DNA of 64,000 bases from Planctomycetota bacterium. Lineage in GTDB: Bacteria; Planctomycetota; Phycisphaerae; UBA1845. Below the pieces are notes generated by a model. It saw only the letters and a program-made list of their open reading frames with translations. It did no database searches and was not told the origin of the DNA. Every line of letters starts with the position of its first letter. Position 1 is the first letter of the stretch. The stretch spans positions 49,477 to 113,476 of the forward strand of contig JAJRPG010000079.1 in the NCBI GenBank assembly GCA_024280855.1, given 5' to 3'. Made by a program: the position numbers and the translations under genes. Below, piece after piece: positions 56,684 through 64,000 of this stretch.

Positions 56684-58573
56684 TTAAGCGTGGTGAGGCT
56701 GGTTTTTGGCTTGCGTCGTACTTGAGCGAGACTTATCAATGATTGGACTATGGGGTAGTAAAACGCGAATGGTTGAGCCGCGACCAACTTCGCTACGCAC
56801 CTGAATGAAGCCGCCGCAATTCCTGACTATCATATACACAACCGCCAGGCCCAGCCCCCTCGTACCCTCAGGCCCCGAAGGCTTCGTCGTAAACAAAGGC
56901 TCAAACAAGCGAGCCTTAACATCATCCGGCATGCCCACGCCCGTGTCTTCTACGGATAAAAAACTATAACGAGCAGGGGGCTGACTTCCCACCGGGTTAC
57001 TAGCCATCGTAATGCCGGTCTCCACATGCAAGCTTCCGCCATCAGGCATCGCGTCCATCGCATTTTGAAATAAATTTAGCACGACCTGTGTGATATGGTC
57101 TCGGTCGATGGTCGTAACAATAGAATCTCCCCACGTCGATGTAACTTCAATTTTAGAAGGCGCGGCATCTTGCACTGACTCTAACACCACGCCGACCAGC
57201 TCCGAAACATCAATGAGTTCTTCATGACCCTTATCAATACAAGAAAAGTCCAGTAGTCTCGTAGACAATCGAGCCGCCTGGCGACAAGCACTAATAGCCG
57301 ATTGGATATGCCGCTGCTGCCTGTCATCGTCACCATTATGTCTAATTAGTGACAAAGCCCCGACAGCGTTATTAAGTAAATTCTTAAAATCATGAGCAAT
57401 ACCACGGGCAAACGTTTCAGTCGCATCCATCGTCTCAGACCGCTTGCTCAATCGCTGAAGCTGATGACGCTCCGTGGCATCACGAATTACGATAGCCACA
57501 TGGTCCTCGCCGCCGTACTGCACGGGATAAGCCAATACATCAGCCACGGCTTTGCGCCCGGTGGATTGCGATATTTCGACATCCAATTGCGAAACAGTTT
57601 CACCCATGAGTGCCCGTTCGTACATGTCCTGCCACGTCTCAAGTTTTAGACCAAATTTTGCCCAAACACTCGCCAACGGTTGGCCAACCGTTGCCGTGGG
57701 AAACACGTTCAATATAACAGGGTCGCCATCGTGGCACTCGATAATTATTCCGTCTTGATTGCAAATGATCGCCGCATCTCTTTGGTTCTCAAAAAGAGAG
57801 CGGTACTTATCCTGCGAAATTTTCAACGAACCAGCCATTGAATTAAGACTAGCGGCTAAAGTGCCTAACTCATCCTGCGAGGATAGCTTGATGCGATGGT
57901 CAAGATTCCCCTTCCCCAGAATTTTCGTGCCAGAAACAAGCGTTTGTACCGGCGCAACTAGCCAGCGACGAATTAAATAAGCGCTGGCCGTCACAAAACA
58001 AATGCAGCTAATCACAATGCCCGCAGCCAAACTAAAGACGCGTGCATCCGTAGCCACGATACGATTCACTGCGTCATGCCGGGAACTGTCCAATCGGCTA
58101 GCCACTCGTTTCAAAGCCATCTGTAAATCATCAAAGAGTTTGTCCAGATGACCATCACTAATCAACAATCGCGCGTCAAGGTGCATCGACGGCGCACTAA
58201 GATTTTGGGCGTCACTAAATCGCTGGCGTATCTGCTGCTCTAAAGTCTTGATCGTGACTGATAAGTCCGCATCATGCTCGTCGATGATATATTCTGTCAC
58301 TTGAGAAATTCTATCGAAAAAGGCATGACGGCGCACGGTGTAATCTTCTGGTGCCGAAGACTTGTCATAAACCATAGCCCGCAACGCTAAGCGCTGTTCG
58401 CGCGTTTCAATAGCTAGGCGGTCAACCACGTTCGACTGATCGACCAACAGCTCCAAACGATCGAGCGCCGTGCCCACATGCAAATGAATCGCGTATATTG
58501 AAGCAATAGCTGCGCTAATCGAAAACACCGCGAAGACGATGTGCAAGTATACGAGTTTTCTTTTTAATTCCAC
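56684..58573 (-). CDS. Membrane sensor histidine kinase (HAMP-PAS-HisKA-HATPase)
   Basis: 629 residues. Two membrane helices (about 8-30 and 185-205) enclose a helical periplasmic sensor of about 150 residues. A HAMP domain (PVQTLVSGTKILGKGNLDHR), a PAS domain (about 260-380) and the phosphoacceptor helix (FARGIAHDFKNLLNNAVGAL, with the conserved His) follow. The ATPase domain has the N-box NLFQNAMDAMPDGG, VEDTGVGMP, LFEPLFTTKP and GTRGLGLAVVY. It starts at a GTG 24 bases after the pseudopilin stop and is the last gene of the operon that begins with the response regulator at 61.8 kb, its probable partner. Confidence 0.92.
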   Translation of the reverse strand: MELKRKLVYLHIVFAVFSISAAIASIYAIHLHVGTALDRLELLVDQSNVVDRLAIETREQRLALRAMVYDKSSAPEDYTVRRHAFFDRISQVTEYIIDEHDADLSVTIKTLEQQIRQRFSDAQNLSAPSMHLDARLLISDGHLDKLFDDLQMALKRVASRLDSSRHDAVNRIVATDARVFSLAAGIVISCICFVTASAYLIRRWLVAPVQTLVSGTKILGKGNLDHRIKLSSQDELGTLAASLNSMAGSLKISQDKYRSLFENQRDAAIICNQDGIIIECHDGDPVILNVFPTATVGQPLASVWAKFGLKLETWQDMYERALMGETVSQLDVEISQSTGRKAVADVLAYPVQYGGEDHVAIVIRDATERHQLQRLSKRSETMDATETFARGIAHDFKNLLNNAVGALSLIRHNGDDDRQQRHIQSAISACRQAARLSTRLLDFSCIDKGHEELIDVSELVGVVLESVQDAAPSKIEVTSTWGDSIVTTIDRDHITQVVLNLFQNAMDAMPDGGSLHVETGITMASNPVGSQPPARYSFLSVEDTGVGMPDDVKARLFEPLFTTKPSGPEGTRGLGLAVVYMIVRNCGGFIQVRSEVGRGSTIRVLLPHSPIIDKSRSSTTQAKNQPHHA

Positions 58574-58597
58574 ATGGGCACGCTACGAGACATAGAA

Positions 58598-59425
58598 CTA
58601 CCGTCCCGCCTTGGCATGATAACGCCAGTTCCAACGCTCTTTTTTAGGGGCGCTGCTCGACAGCACATGGCCGCCGATAAACGCAACGTTAGTTTTTCCA
58701 TTATGCCTGGTCGAGGGCGACCAGTATCGACCACTTTGATAAGCGTCAGCCTCATCCACCAAAGGCGGAGCCGCGTAAAATGGCTCCACGCCCTTGCCCA
58801 CTGCACGTTTGCTATCAACATCAAACAGCACCGGCACATAAGGCCGTTCGATGACATTGCTTGGCACGCGCGTTAAAGCGACTGGCGCAAGTAACTGTTT
58901 TCCGCGAACTTCCATCGGCGCTCGATGTAATCGCATATTAAAAGCCACAGAAACTTCGCTTACAGGCTGGAGAGATTTCTTACCGCAAGGAAAGCCTTTT
59001 CGCTTCGTAAGAACGCCAGGGTTACTCGGACACGCAAGTACATGATTCGTCCCAAGCGAAGCCGCAGGCAAGGCGCCCACATCCCAAAACTCGTCGATCC
59101 CATACACGCTTTCCTGGAAATCGCCCATCCTGAAATACTTTGGCCCTAACTTTTCGCTATCACCCTGACCGGTTTCTGATAAACCGTCGGCGAACAATAT
59201 AAAATTTACCACCGTCGATCGCATGTTGGACGCACATTTAAGCTCCTTCATGCTCGAACGCGCTTTCGAGAAAGTGGGCAGCAAAATAGATAGAAGTAGC
59301 GAAATAATAGAGACGACCACAAGAATTTCGATAATCGTAAACCCCGCCTGCTGAGACTGATTCCGTACAATGCTCCTACCCAGTCTTTGCTTCTGTCGTC
59401 GGGATGAGGGGGATTCGATCATCAT
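58598..59425 (-). CDS. Planctomycete-type pseudopilin (type II secretion/type IV pilin-like)
   Basis: 275 residues. The prepilin peptidase site and hydrophobic helix QAGFTIIEILVVVSIISLLL (about 26-45) follow a basic leader of about 25 residues, which is longer than usual. Further on are LPTFSKARSSMKELKCASNM and a C-terminal RHNGKTNVAFIGGHV, the motif known from planctomycete secretion pseudopilins (H-x9-DG type). The ATG starts 6 bases after the dockerin-like gene. Likely a structural subunit of a pseudopilus; no secretion ATPase gene is in the window. Confidence 0.85.
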   Translation of the reverse strand: MMIESPSSRRQKQRLGRSIVRNQSQQAGFTIIEILVVVSIISLLLSILLPTFSKARSSMKELKCASNMRSTVVNFILFADGLSETGQGDSEKLGPKYFRMGDFQESVYGIDEFWDVGALPAASLGTNHVLACPSNPGVLTKRKGFPCGKKSLQPVSEVSVAFNMRLHRAPMEVRGKQLLAPVALTRVPSNVIERPYVPVLFDVDSKRAVGKGVEPFYAAPPLVDEADAYQSGRYWSPSTRHNGKTNVAFIGGHVLSSSAPKKERWNWRYHAKAGR

Positions 59426-59431
59426 ATTATA

Positions 59432-61066
59432 TTACGGATCAGCCGGGGCAGACGGCCCAGAAAGCCCCAACAATAATGGCGCAACATCGCTCAGGTCTAT
59501 GTGACGATCATCATTAATATCCACTTTCGTACATACATCACAGGTGAAAGTAGTATTGCAATACGACAACAAAACCTGAGCCAGGCTCATGTCAAACAAA
59601 TCCACATCGTCGTCCAAATCTAAATCGCCGGCATAATCTGGAAACACGGCGTCCAGCGCATCAACCTGCCCGTCTTGATTCACATCAAACACCGTAAAAC
59701 CCGCAAACGCATTCAACACCACGACTAATCCATCGAGCAGACCATCATCCAAATCGTGATCTTTAATATACGCCAATACTTCGTCTCGGTCATCCGCATT
59801 GCTGCGATACTCACCGTTCACATCGCCCGGAAATACATTTGGATAAGCGTCAGTCCAAACAAAAAATTCGCCCAATGCGTGAGGCTTAAGATAGCTCATC
59901 CCAAGCAATGCGTTGACCCGCCACCTCGACGCTTCAAGAAATCGGCTCGGGTCTTTATCCTTCCAGTCCAGGATAATGGCTTTGCTGGGATCACCCGTGC
60001 CAGACGTATCCAGATATTCTGCGCTCAAGACCAAATCGTCCAGGCCTTCTAAAATCGAAGCCTGGTTCGTCGGGTCTTGATCGATAGGCTCGACCAGTTC
60101 ACCACGCATTAAAGCAGACGCCGCATTATCAAGTGGGAACACTACTGACAATGACGTGATATTCGCAACCGCATTATGATCAAAGCGTAGGCAAACATCG
60201 GGCATATATTCACCTGGGAAAAAGCCACCGTCCGCGAAGCTATAAGGCTCATACCCATGCGCCCGATGCAGGAAAGGCCCGCACACGTTCCAGCTTTCTC
60301 CCGCATCAAAAATCAAATCGCCATTGCCGACGATTTCATCTAAGCCGCTTACTTGAACATAGTTCCCCAACAGGGAGAGATGAAAATCATCGCCACTGCG
60401 TTCCACCTGAGGCTCAGATAAAAACGACGTATCGATATCAGAATCGTCGATAGCCACTCGATCTTGATAGGCTCTGCTACCAGGCAATCCGCCGAACCTA
60501 GCTATGTTACCCGCGTAACGATATGACACCGCATCTAACTCGCCGCCTGTGTCGATGTCATCATCAACATCTAATTCAACGAATCCATAAATGGGAAAAT
60601 TGCCAAACGCGAATGGATCAAAATCAATAGGGTCCACGCTACCTGGTGGATTGACCAGCCCATCAAGAATCAATTCAAGACGCAGAAAGGAGCCGGATGA
60701 AATATATTCGCCAGCAAAAAGATCAAGCATCGCGTCAGTGGGGGACCAGTTACCAATGGTTATCTCTAACAACTCAACCCGGCTATTAATGTCATCCGAC
60801 ATTAGGGTTAGCCCACCTGGGTCAGTGCGTAAAGCCACGCTATCTTGGGGTAAGTCGCAATATGTTGAAAACGGTTCAGTCGCCCGCACGTTGCCAGTTG
60901 CCAGCAAGCCCATCGTTAAACTCAATAACAATATTGCGTGCTTAATCTTGTGCCCAATAGAGCGGCCTGGTTGGGCCTTGCTTGTGCGTGGAAAAATATC
61001 CAGACGTAATTTATCCGCAAACTGTCTGAAGCCATGCGTCTGCGATGAGGGGGGTAGGATGCGCAC
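59432..61066 (-). CDS. Exported protein with C-terminal dockerin-like calcium-binding repeats
   Basis: 544 residues. A signal segment (HAILLLSLTMGLLATGNVRA, about 42-62) follows a basic leader. The central part (about 70-400) is unrecognised; it contains YGFVELDVDDDIDTGGELDA and several other acidic loops. The C-terminus has EF-hand-like dockerin units: FDVNQDGQVDALDAVFP, GDLDLDDDVDLFDMSLAQVL and VDINDDRHIDLSDVAPLL, which may bind calcium or cohesin-like partners. It begins at GTG 61066, 9 bases after the response-regulator stop, with no clear ribosome-binding site. The position inside a two-component operon suggests that it is a target or sensor cofactor of that system. Confidence 0.7.
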   Translation of the reverse strand: MRILPPSSQTHGFRQFADKLRLDIFPRTSKAQPGRSIGHKIKHAILLLSLTMGLLATGNVRATEPFSTYCDLPQDSVALRTDPGGLTLMSDDINSRVELLEITIGNWSPTDAMLDLFAGEYISSGSFLRLELILDGLVNPPGSVDPIDFDPFAFGNFPIYGFVELDVDDDIDTGGELDAVSYRYAGNIARFGGLPGSRAYQDRVAIDDSDIDTSFLSEPQVERSGDDFHLSLLGNYVQVSGLDEIVGNGDLIFDAGESWNVCGPFLHRAHGYEPYSFADGGFFPGEYMPDVCLRFDHNAVANITSLSVVFPLDNAASALMRGELVEPIDQDPTNQASILEGLDDLVLSAEYLDTSGTGDPSKAIILDWKDKDPSRFLEASRWRVNALLGMSYLKPHALGEFFVWTDAYPNVFPGDVNGEYRSNADDRDEVLAYIKDHDLDDGLLDGLVVVLNAFAGFTVFDVNQDGQVDALDAVFPDYAGDLDLDDDVDLFDMSLAQVLLSYCNTTFTCDVCTKVDINDDRHIDLSDVAPLLLGLSGPSAPADP

Positions 61067-61075
61067 TATAGAATC

Positions 61076-61810
61076 CTAGCCGAGGCGCTGCTCCGGGTCT
61101 TGGGTGGACATGATGTAACCAGTTCCGCGAATCGTATGAACCAATCTGGGATAACGCCCGTTTTCCAATTTGTTGCGAATATAATTGGCGTACACATGCA
61201 GCACATTGCCCTGGCGCATTATTTGATCTCCCCAAACTTCATTCATGATGCGTTCCTTGGAAAGCACCTGTTCCGGGTGGAGCATGAAGAAGGCCAGCAA
61301 ATCTGTCTCGCGAGCCGATAGCGTGTGATCCAAATCTCGCCGCCGCACGCGCCGACTGGATAAATCAAGCTCAACATCGCTATACCGTAGCACATGAGAA
61401 TTAGTCCCCCGAGAACGCTTCATCACAGCTCTCAGGCGTGCGACAAGCTCCTTAATATCATAGGGCTTGCAAATGTAATCGTCTGCGCCGCATGTCAAAC
61501 CGTTCACACGATCATCGACGCTATCCTTCGCTGTAACCATGATGATGGGGATGGTATTACCGGACTCACGGCAGGCGGTCGCTATCGTAGCCCCGTCGCC
61601 GTCAGGTAAATTGCGGTCGAGGATCATGGCGTCAAAATGAGGCCCATCTGCCAGTAAGCTTTTAGCGCTACTAAGCGTATTGGCGCATCGCACACGAATG
61701 CCCTCGTCAGCAAACCCCTCGCATATAAGCTGAGCCGCCGAAAGATTGTCTTCAACAACAAGTACGTTTAACTCGTTTGTCATGGATGCATCCAAGTACG
61801 ATGAACTCAT
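61076..61810 (-). CDS. OmpR/PhoB-family response regulator
   Basis: About 244 residues. The receiver domain has NVLVVEDN (acidic pair), AMILDRNLPDGDG (phosphoacceptor Asp), MVTAKDS and ICKPYDIKELVARL (Lys). The C-terminal winged helix has LSARETDLLAFFMLHPEQVL and VHTIRGTGYIMS. I chose the ATG at 61808-61810, with AAGG 11 bases upstream; the ATG at 61783 (MTNELNVLVVEDN) is an alternative. The open frame continues to 61948, but that part does not look like protein. First gene of the four-gene operon whose last gene is the sensor kinase. Confidence 0.92.
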   Translation of the reverse strand: MSSSYLDASMTNELNVLVVEDNLSAAQLICEGFADEGIRVRCANTLSSAKSLLADGPHFDAMILDRNLPDGDGATIATACRESGNTIPIIMVTAKDSVDDRVNGLTCGADDYICKPYDIKELVARLRAVMKRSRGTNSHVLRYSDVELDLSSRRVRRRDLDHTLSARETDLLAFFMLHPEQVLSKERIMNEVWGDQIMRQGNVLHVYANYIRNKLENGRYPRLVHTIRGTGYIMSTQDPEQRLG

Positions 61811-61887
61811 TCTATCATAGGCCTTACCAAATAGACCGATAACTCGCCATGCGCACACCACAACCCTCGTGGCGCTGTCACTGGTAT

Positions 61888-61913
61888 GGCAGTATTGCAA
61901 GATCAATACCGCC
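61888..61913 (-). promoter_or_regulatory. Inverted repeat upstream of the response-regulator operon
   Basis: GGCAGTATTG (61888-61897) and CAATACCGCC (61904-61913) pair at nine of ten positions around CAAGAT. It lies about 80 bases before the response-regulator start and could be an operator or leader hairpin. Confidence 0.35.
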
Positions 61914-62127
61914 AATGCATACCCCTGAAATATTGGATTGTACCCCAATAATCATGTATTTAGCCTGTGAAGTGAATTCAAGTCTGGACGTAATAAATAT
62001 CGCTGCGAACCAACTCGCAGTATCAGTAAATATCGAGACAATAGTCGCAAATACTTATATGTCTAGCGAATGGCAGATATCCTCATGATGCAAGTGATAA
62101 TTATTTTCACATAAAAAAAGATTTTTC

Positions 62128-62156
62128 TTGACTTGGGTATAAGGCATTGCTAGAGT
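62128..62156 (+). promoter_or_regulatory. Candidate sigma-70-type promoter without a following gene
   Basis: TTGACT (62128-62133), 17 bases, TAGAGT (62151-62156). No start codon with a real protein follows; the nearest structured element is the hairpin block starting at 62386. Confidence 0.4.
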
Positions 62157-62385
62157 TTAAGTGGATTGCAAAGAGTGGGTTATCGGAGGCCTTGGTTGAA
62201 GGTAAGTTGATCGGCGGACATAATAATATATATATTAGCGTGCCCTTATAATAAGCAGAAATCATACTGCAGTTTTTCCGCCATTTTCAAAAGTCCTAAC
62301 AGTTCCTTCCGCGATTGACTTTTCAAACCGTTTATTCGGTAGCCCTTCCTGAAGCGCCTATTCCGCGCTGATTGCGATCTTGTAT

Positions 62386-62502
62386 TTCTTCGGTTTATGC
62401 TTTTTTTGCGCCGAAGAAGCGTTTTATGAGGTACGCAACAAAACTTTTTGTTCGTTTTGTAGCTAAAAAACTCGCGCTCGCGATTTGCACATTTTTTATG
62501 TG
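62386..62502. repeat. Cluster of short hairpins in AT-rich DNA
   Basis: Three stem-loops in 117 bases: TTCTTCGG/CCGAAGAA (62386-62393 and 62411-62418), ACAAAAC/GTTTTGT (62438-62444 and 62454-62460) and CACAT/ATGTG around TTTTT (62488-62502). TCGCG/CGCGA lies between the last two. Confidence 0.5.
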
Positions 62503-63090
62503 TGAGTAGCGCTAAGCCTTGGTGTGGTTTTGTGCCCGCTACTTCTTGGGGGGAGTGGTTGGTTGACCCGCCCAGGCGATATGGTTCGACGGTGGCCTCC
62601 TGGGGACACTGAAGGTGCTGTTGAGCTATGGAGTGTGGGCGTCGTTTCGTAGTGTCTGTTGAGAAGCGTTCTCCGGAATATTTCGGGGAGAATGAAGACT
62701 TGGTCTTAATAAGTCCGCTGGCGGTGGGAACCAACTGCAAACCCCGTCGCTGGAGGCGACCAGTCGACTCGGCCTTGGGGGCTAATGAGGACCGTAGAAC
62801 GCTTTCTGTAGGACACAACATCGAAACGACGCTCGCCCTCCTTTTTCTTTTCTCTCATCTGCTGCTTTATTGATTCACCTAAAAACATGATTGCCCACTG
62901 TCCGGGCGATCCTATTGCTACAAAACCTGCTCGAAGGGATATATATCCCCATCGGCCGTTCAAATCTCCGATTATTGACGTGTGAAAAATATCCAAGCTT
63001 CTATGTCGAATATCAAGATGTTCCAGGTCAGGCAGGCCTGGGCGTAACTGTTGCCGATCTGACGGCGACGCGATTTTGGGAGCTGATAAA

Positions 63091-63702
63091 ATGACGACGA
63101 ATAACAGAATGTCACCACTGACTGCACTTTTCTTGGGTATGTTCGGCGTTGGCGCCGTGGGTATCGCCTCTGGCACGTCGGTTGTTCTCTACACGCTAAG
63201 CGTAGTGGACGGTGAGCTAGATACCGCCGTGGCTCTAGCAGGCCAAGTTGTTGGCGAAGTATCCGAAATTCTTGGTGATCTTCCCGGCGGGCTTGGCGAC
63301 TTAGCCGAATTCAAACGATCACCAAGATATGCGCAGCAAATTGATGTGTCCGCCCAAATCGTAGCGGTGACAGGGCAAGATCGTGTGCGTCCTATTCTAA
63401 CAATCACCAATCATGGCGAAAAAGTGATTTCCGGATTAGCTATCAGGGTGACAGCGATGGATACTCGTGGCGTGCCTATTCTTGATTGGACTGAAGTTGT
63501 TGCGACGCCAATCGCCATCGACGATGACGCATGGCGCGGGCCAATGATGCCAGGCGCTAAGCGATATATCGCACTATCCTCGTATCGCGGATTGTCTGGA
63601 ATCGTTGAAGGACTCACGACACATGTTGAAATTGCTGACGTGTGGGTATGGCATGGCCAGGATAAAGTCGAAGGATTAGCTAGTGCGGATGTTGTTGATT
63701 GA
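63091..63702 (+). CDS. Small membrane-anchored protein of unknown function
   Basis: 203 residues. One membrane helix (LTALFLGMFGVGAVGIASGT, about 9-35) is followed by an exported domain. The latter part (VRPILTITNHGEKVISGLAI, then VTAMDTRG and WRGPMMPGAKRYIALSSYRG) looks like a small Ig-like beta domain, such as those with comparative strand patterns in FxLyD/DUF-type lipoproteins. I do not recognise the family. GGGAG lies 8 bases before the ATG at 63091, which decides the start over a TTG at 63076. It stands alone, next to the IS110 element. Confidence 0.6.
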   Translation: MTTNNRMSPLTALFLGMFGVGAVGIASGTSVVLYTLSVVDGELDTAVALAGQVVGEVSEILGDLPGGLGDLAEFKRSPRYAQQIDVSAQIVAVTGQDRVRPILTITNHGEKVISGLAIRVTAMDTRGVPILDWTEVVATPIAIDDDAWRGPMMPGAKRYIALSSYRGLSGIVEGLTTHVEIADVWVWHGQDKVEGLASADVVD

Positions 63703-63858
63703 GAAATCATGGCATGATCGATCTTGCGTTGACATCTTATTGTCACCATGCTTAATGAAGAAGGTCATTCCGATGTCCATCGGGATGCCTTGCTTAGCGT
63801 TGAGCGTTTATCATCGACTCCCCCATGTCCAAAAAGAAGGACATGATTCCATGAAAGA

Positions 63859-63937
63859 GAGTTCTCCTGCAGAATTCATTGGACGGCGTCTCCTCGTGGG
63901 ACAGACAAAAACCGCATTCTTTTACGCAGGAGAACTC
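63859..63937 (+). promoter_or_regulatory. Inverted repeat covering the transposase ribosome-binding site
   Basis: GAGTTCTCCTGC (63859-63870) and GCAGGAGAACTC (63926-63937) are perfect reverse complements. The second arm contains AGGAG, the ribosome-binding site 10 bases before the transposase ATG. In a transcript entering from outside, the site would be paired and translation blocked. Confidence 0.7.
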
Positions 63938-63941
63938 AGCT

Positions 63942-64000
63942 ATGTTGTTTATGGGAATCGATCAGCACAAGCGTCATTTAACCATTTGCCTACGGGATGG
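63942..64000 (+). CDS. IS110-family transposase, N-terminal fragment
   Basis: Only the first 19-20 codons are visible: MLFMGIDQHKRHLTICLRDG. GIDQHK followed by a T-I-C-L strand is the N-terminal start of the RuvC-like DEDD domain of IS110/IS1111 recombinases; the Asp is the first catalytic acidic residue. The ATG at 63942 has AGGAG upstream. The rest lies beyond the right edge, so completeness cannot be judged. Confidence 0.8.
   Translation, partial: MLFMGIDQHKRHLTICLRD

Larger units (their letters stand above)
61949..63090. other. Gene-free region of about 1.1 kb
   Basis: No open frame here resembles a protein; the longer ones are low-complexity and overlap each other. It holds a good promoter sequence (62128-62156, plus strand), a hairpin-rich AT-rich block (62386-62502) and, after 62520, moderately GC-rich sequence without recognisable RNA motifs. 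It could carry an untranslated RNA or be decayed sequence. Confidence 0.5.
63720..64000 (+). mobile_element. IS110-family insertion sequence, left end (truncated by the window edge)
   Basis: The transposase start at 63942 is preceded by about 220 bases of structured non-coding DNA, as expected for the left end of IS110-group elements, which carry the bridge RNA there. Hairpins: TGACA/TGTCA (63730-63745), CATTCCGATG/CATCGGGATG (63766-63787) and CATGTCC/GGACATG (63824-63845). TTGACA (63729-63734) could be a -35 box. The exact left boundary cannot be seen because this family has no long terminal inverted repeats. Confidence 0.55.

Noticed and set aside
62520..62620. Possible tRNA suggested by GGTTCGA
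   Set aside because: The bases around it do not form a T-arm stem, and no acceptor or anticodon arms fit.
62246..62821. 191-codon minus-strand frame
   Set aside because: Basic, irregular composition with no domain, no ribosome-binding site and overlapping frames on the other strand; likely chance.
62891..63094. 67-codon plus-strand frame overlapping the start of the small membrane protein by ATGA
   Set aside because: The overlap is suggestive of coupling, but the start would be TTG without a good ribosome-binding site and no motif is recognisable.

Overview
The window looks like a piece of a planctomycete chromosome, probably from a lineage near Phycisphaerae. This is inferred from gene content, not from a marker gene. 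The evidence is a split cytochrome b with a ferredoxin-Rieske fusion and a giant multihaem cytochrome next to cytochrome oxidase; a pseudopilin with a C-terminal RHNG-type motif; dockerin-like and thrombospondin-3-like exported proteins; a GACC Cys motif; and very large PQQ-propeller proteins. I recognise no rRNA, tRNA or CRISPR array.

Region 1 (1-12.6 kb, minus strand) is a respiratory cluster. In transcription order it holds a HEAT-repeat membrane protein, a [4Fe-4S] ferredoxin fused to a Rieske protein, cytochrome b N-half, cytochrome b C-half, a 1402-residue cytochrome with eight CXXCH haem sites, a blue-copper-like protein, and oxidase subunits II, I and III (III runs off the left edge). 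Together these would carry electrons from quinol through a bc-type complex and a c-haem/copper relay to oxygen.

Region 2 (12.6-41 kb) is mostly housekeeping and single genes: a diacylglycerol-kinase-like protein, PhzF-like protein, secreted beta-propeller, topoisomerase I, SurA/PpiD-like chaperone, phage-CII-like regulator, RsmA, cysteine desulfurase, MTA phosphorylase, a 1400-residue PQQ/TPR protein, MutM, a POT transporter, an MBOAT-like protein, an OPT transporter, a methyltransferase, a GT-C glycosyltransferase and an exported GH13 homologue that has lost its catalytic residues. REP-like GC palindromes sit between several of these genes.

Region 3 (40.7-53.4 kb) has an ECF sigma factor with a coupled membrane protein, then a 2600-residue lipoprotein. 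That lipoprotein combines six Ig-like repeats, calcium-binding DxDxDG repeats, a segment resembling the pore module of binary-toxin B/anthrax protective antigen, and about eighteen copies of a GPxGxxxTxPxxDD-type repeat. A second DxDxDG-rich lipoprotein and a UbiD-family decarboxylase follow.

Region 4 (53.4-62 kb, minus strand) has a large beta-helix/PKD exported protein whose 3' end runs out of frame into a subtilase fragment. Next comes a tight four-gene operon: OmpR-type response regulator, dockerin-like exported protein, pseudopilin and histidine kinase.

Region 5 (62-64 kb) is a hairpin-rich stretch without recognisable genes, a small membrane protein, and the left end of an IS110-family element whose transposase ribosome-binding site lies inside an inverted repeat.
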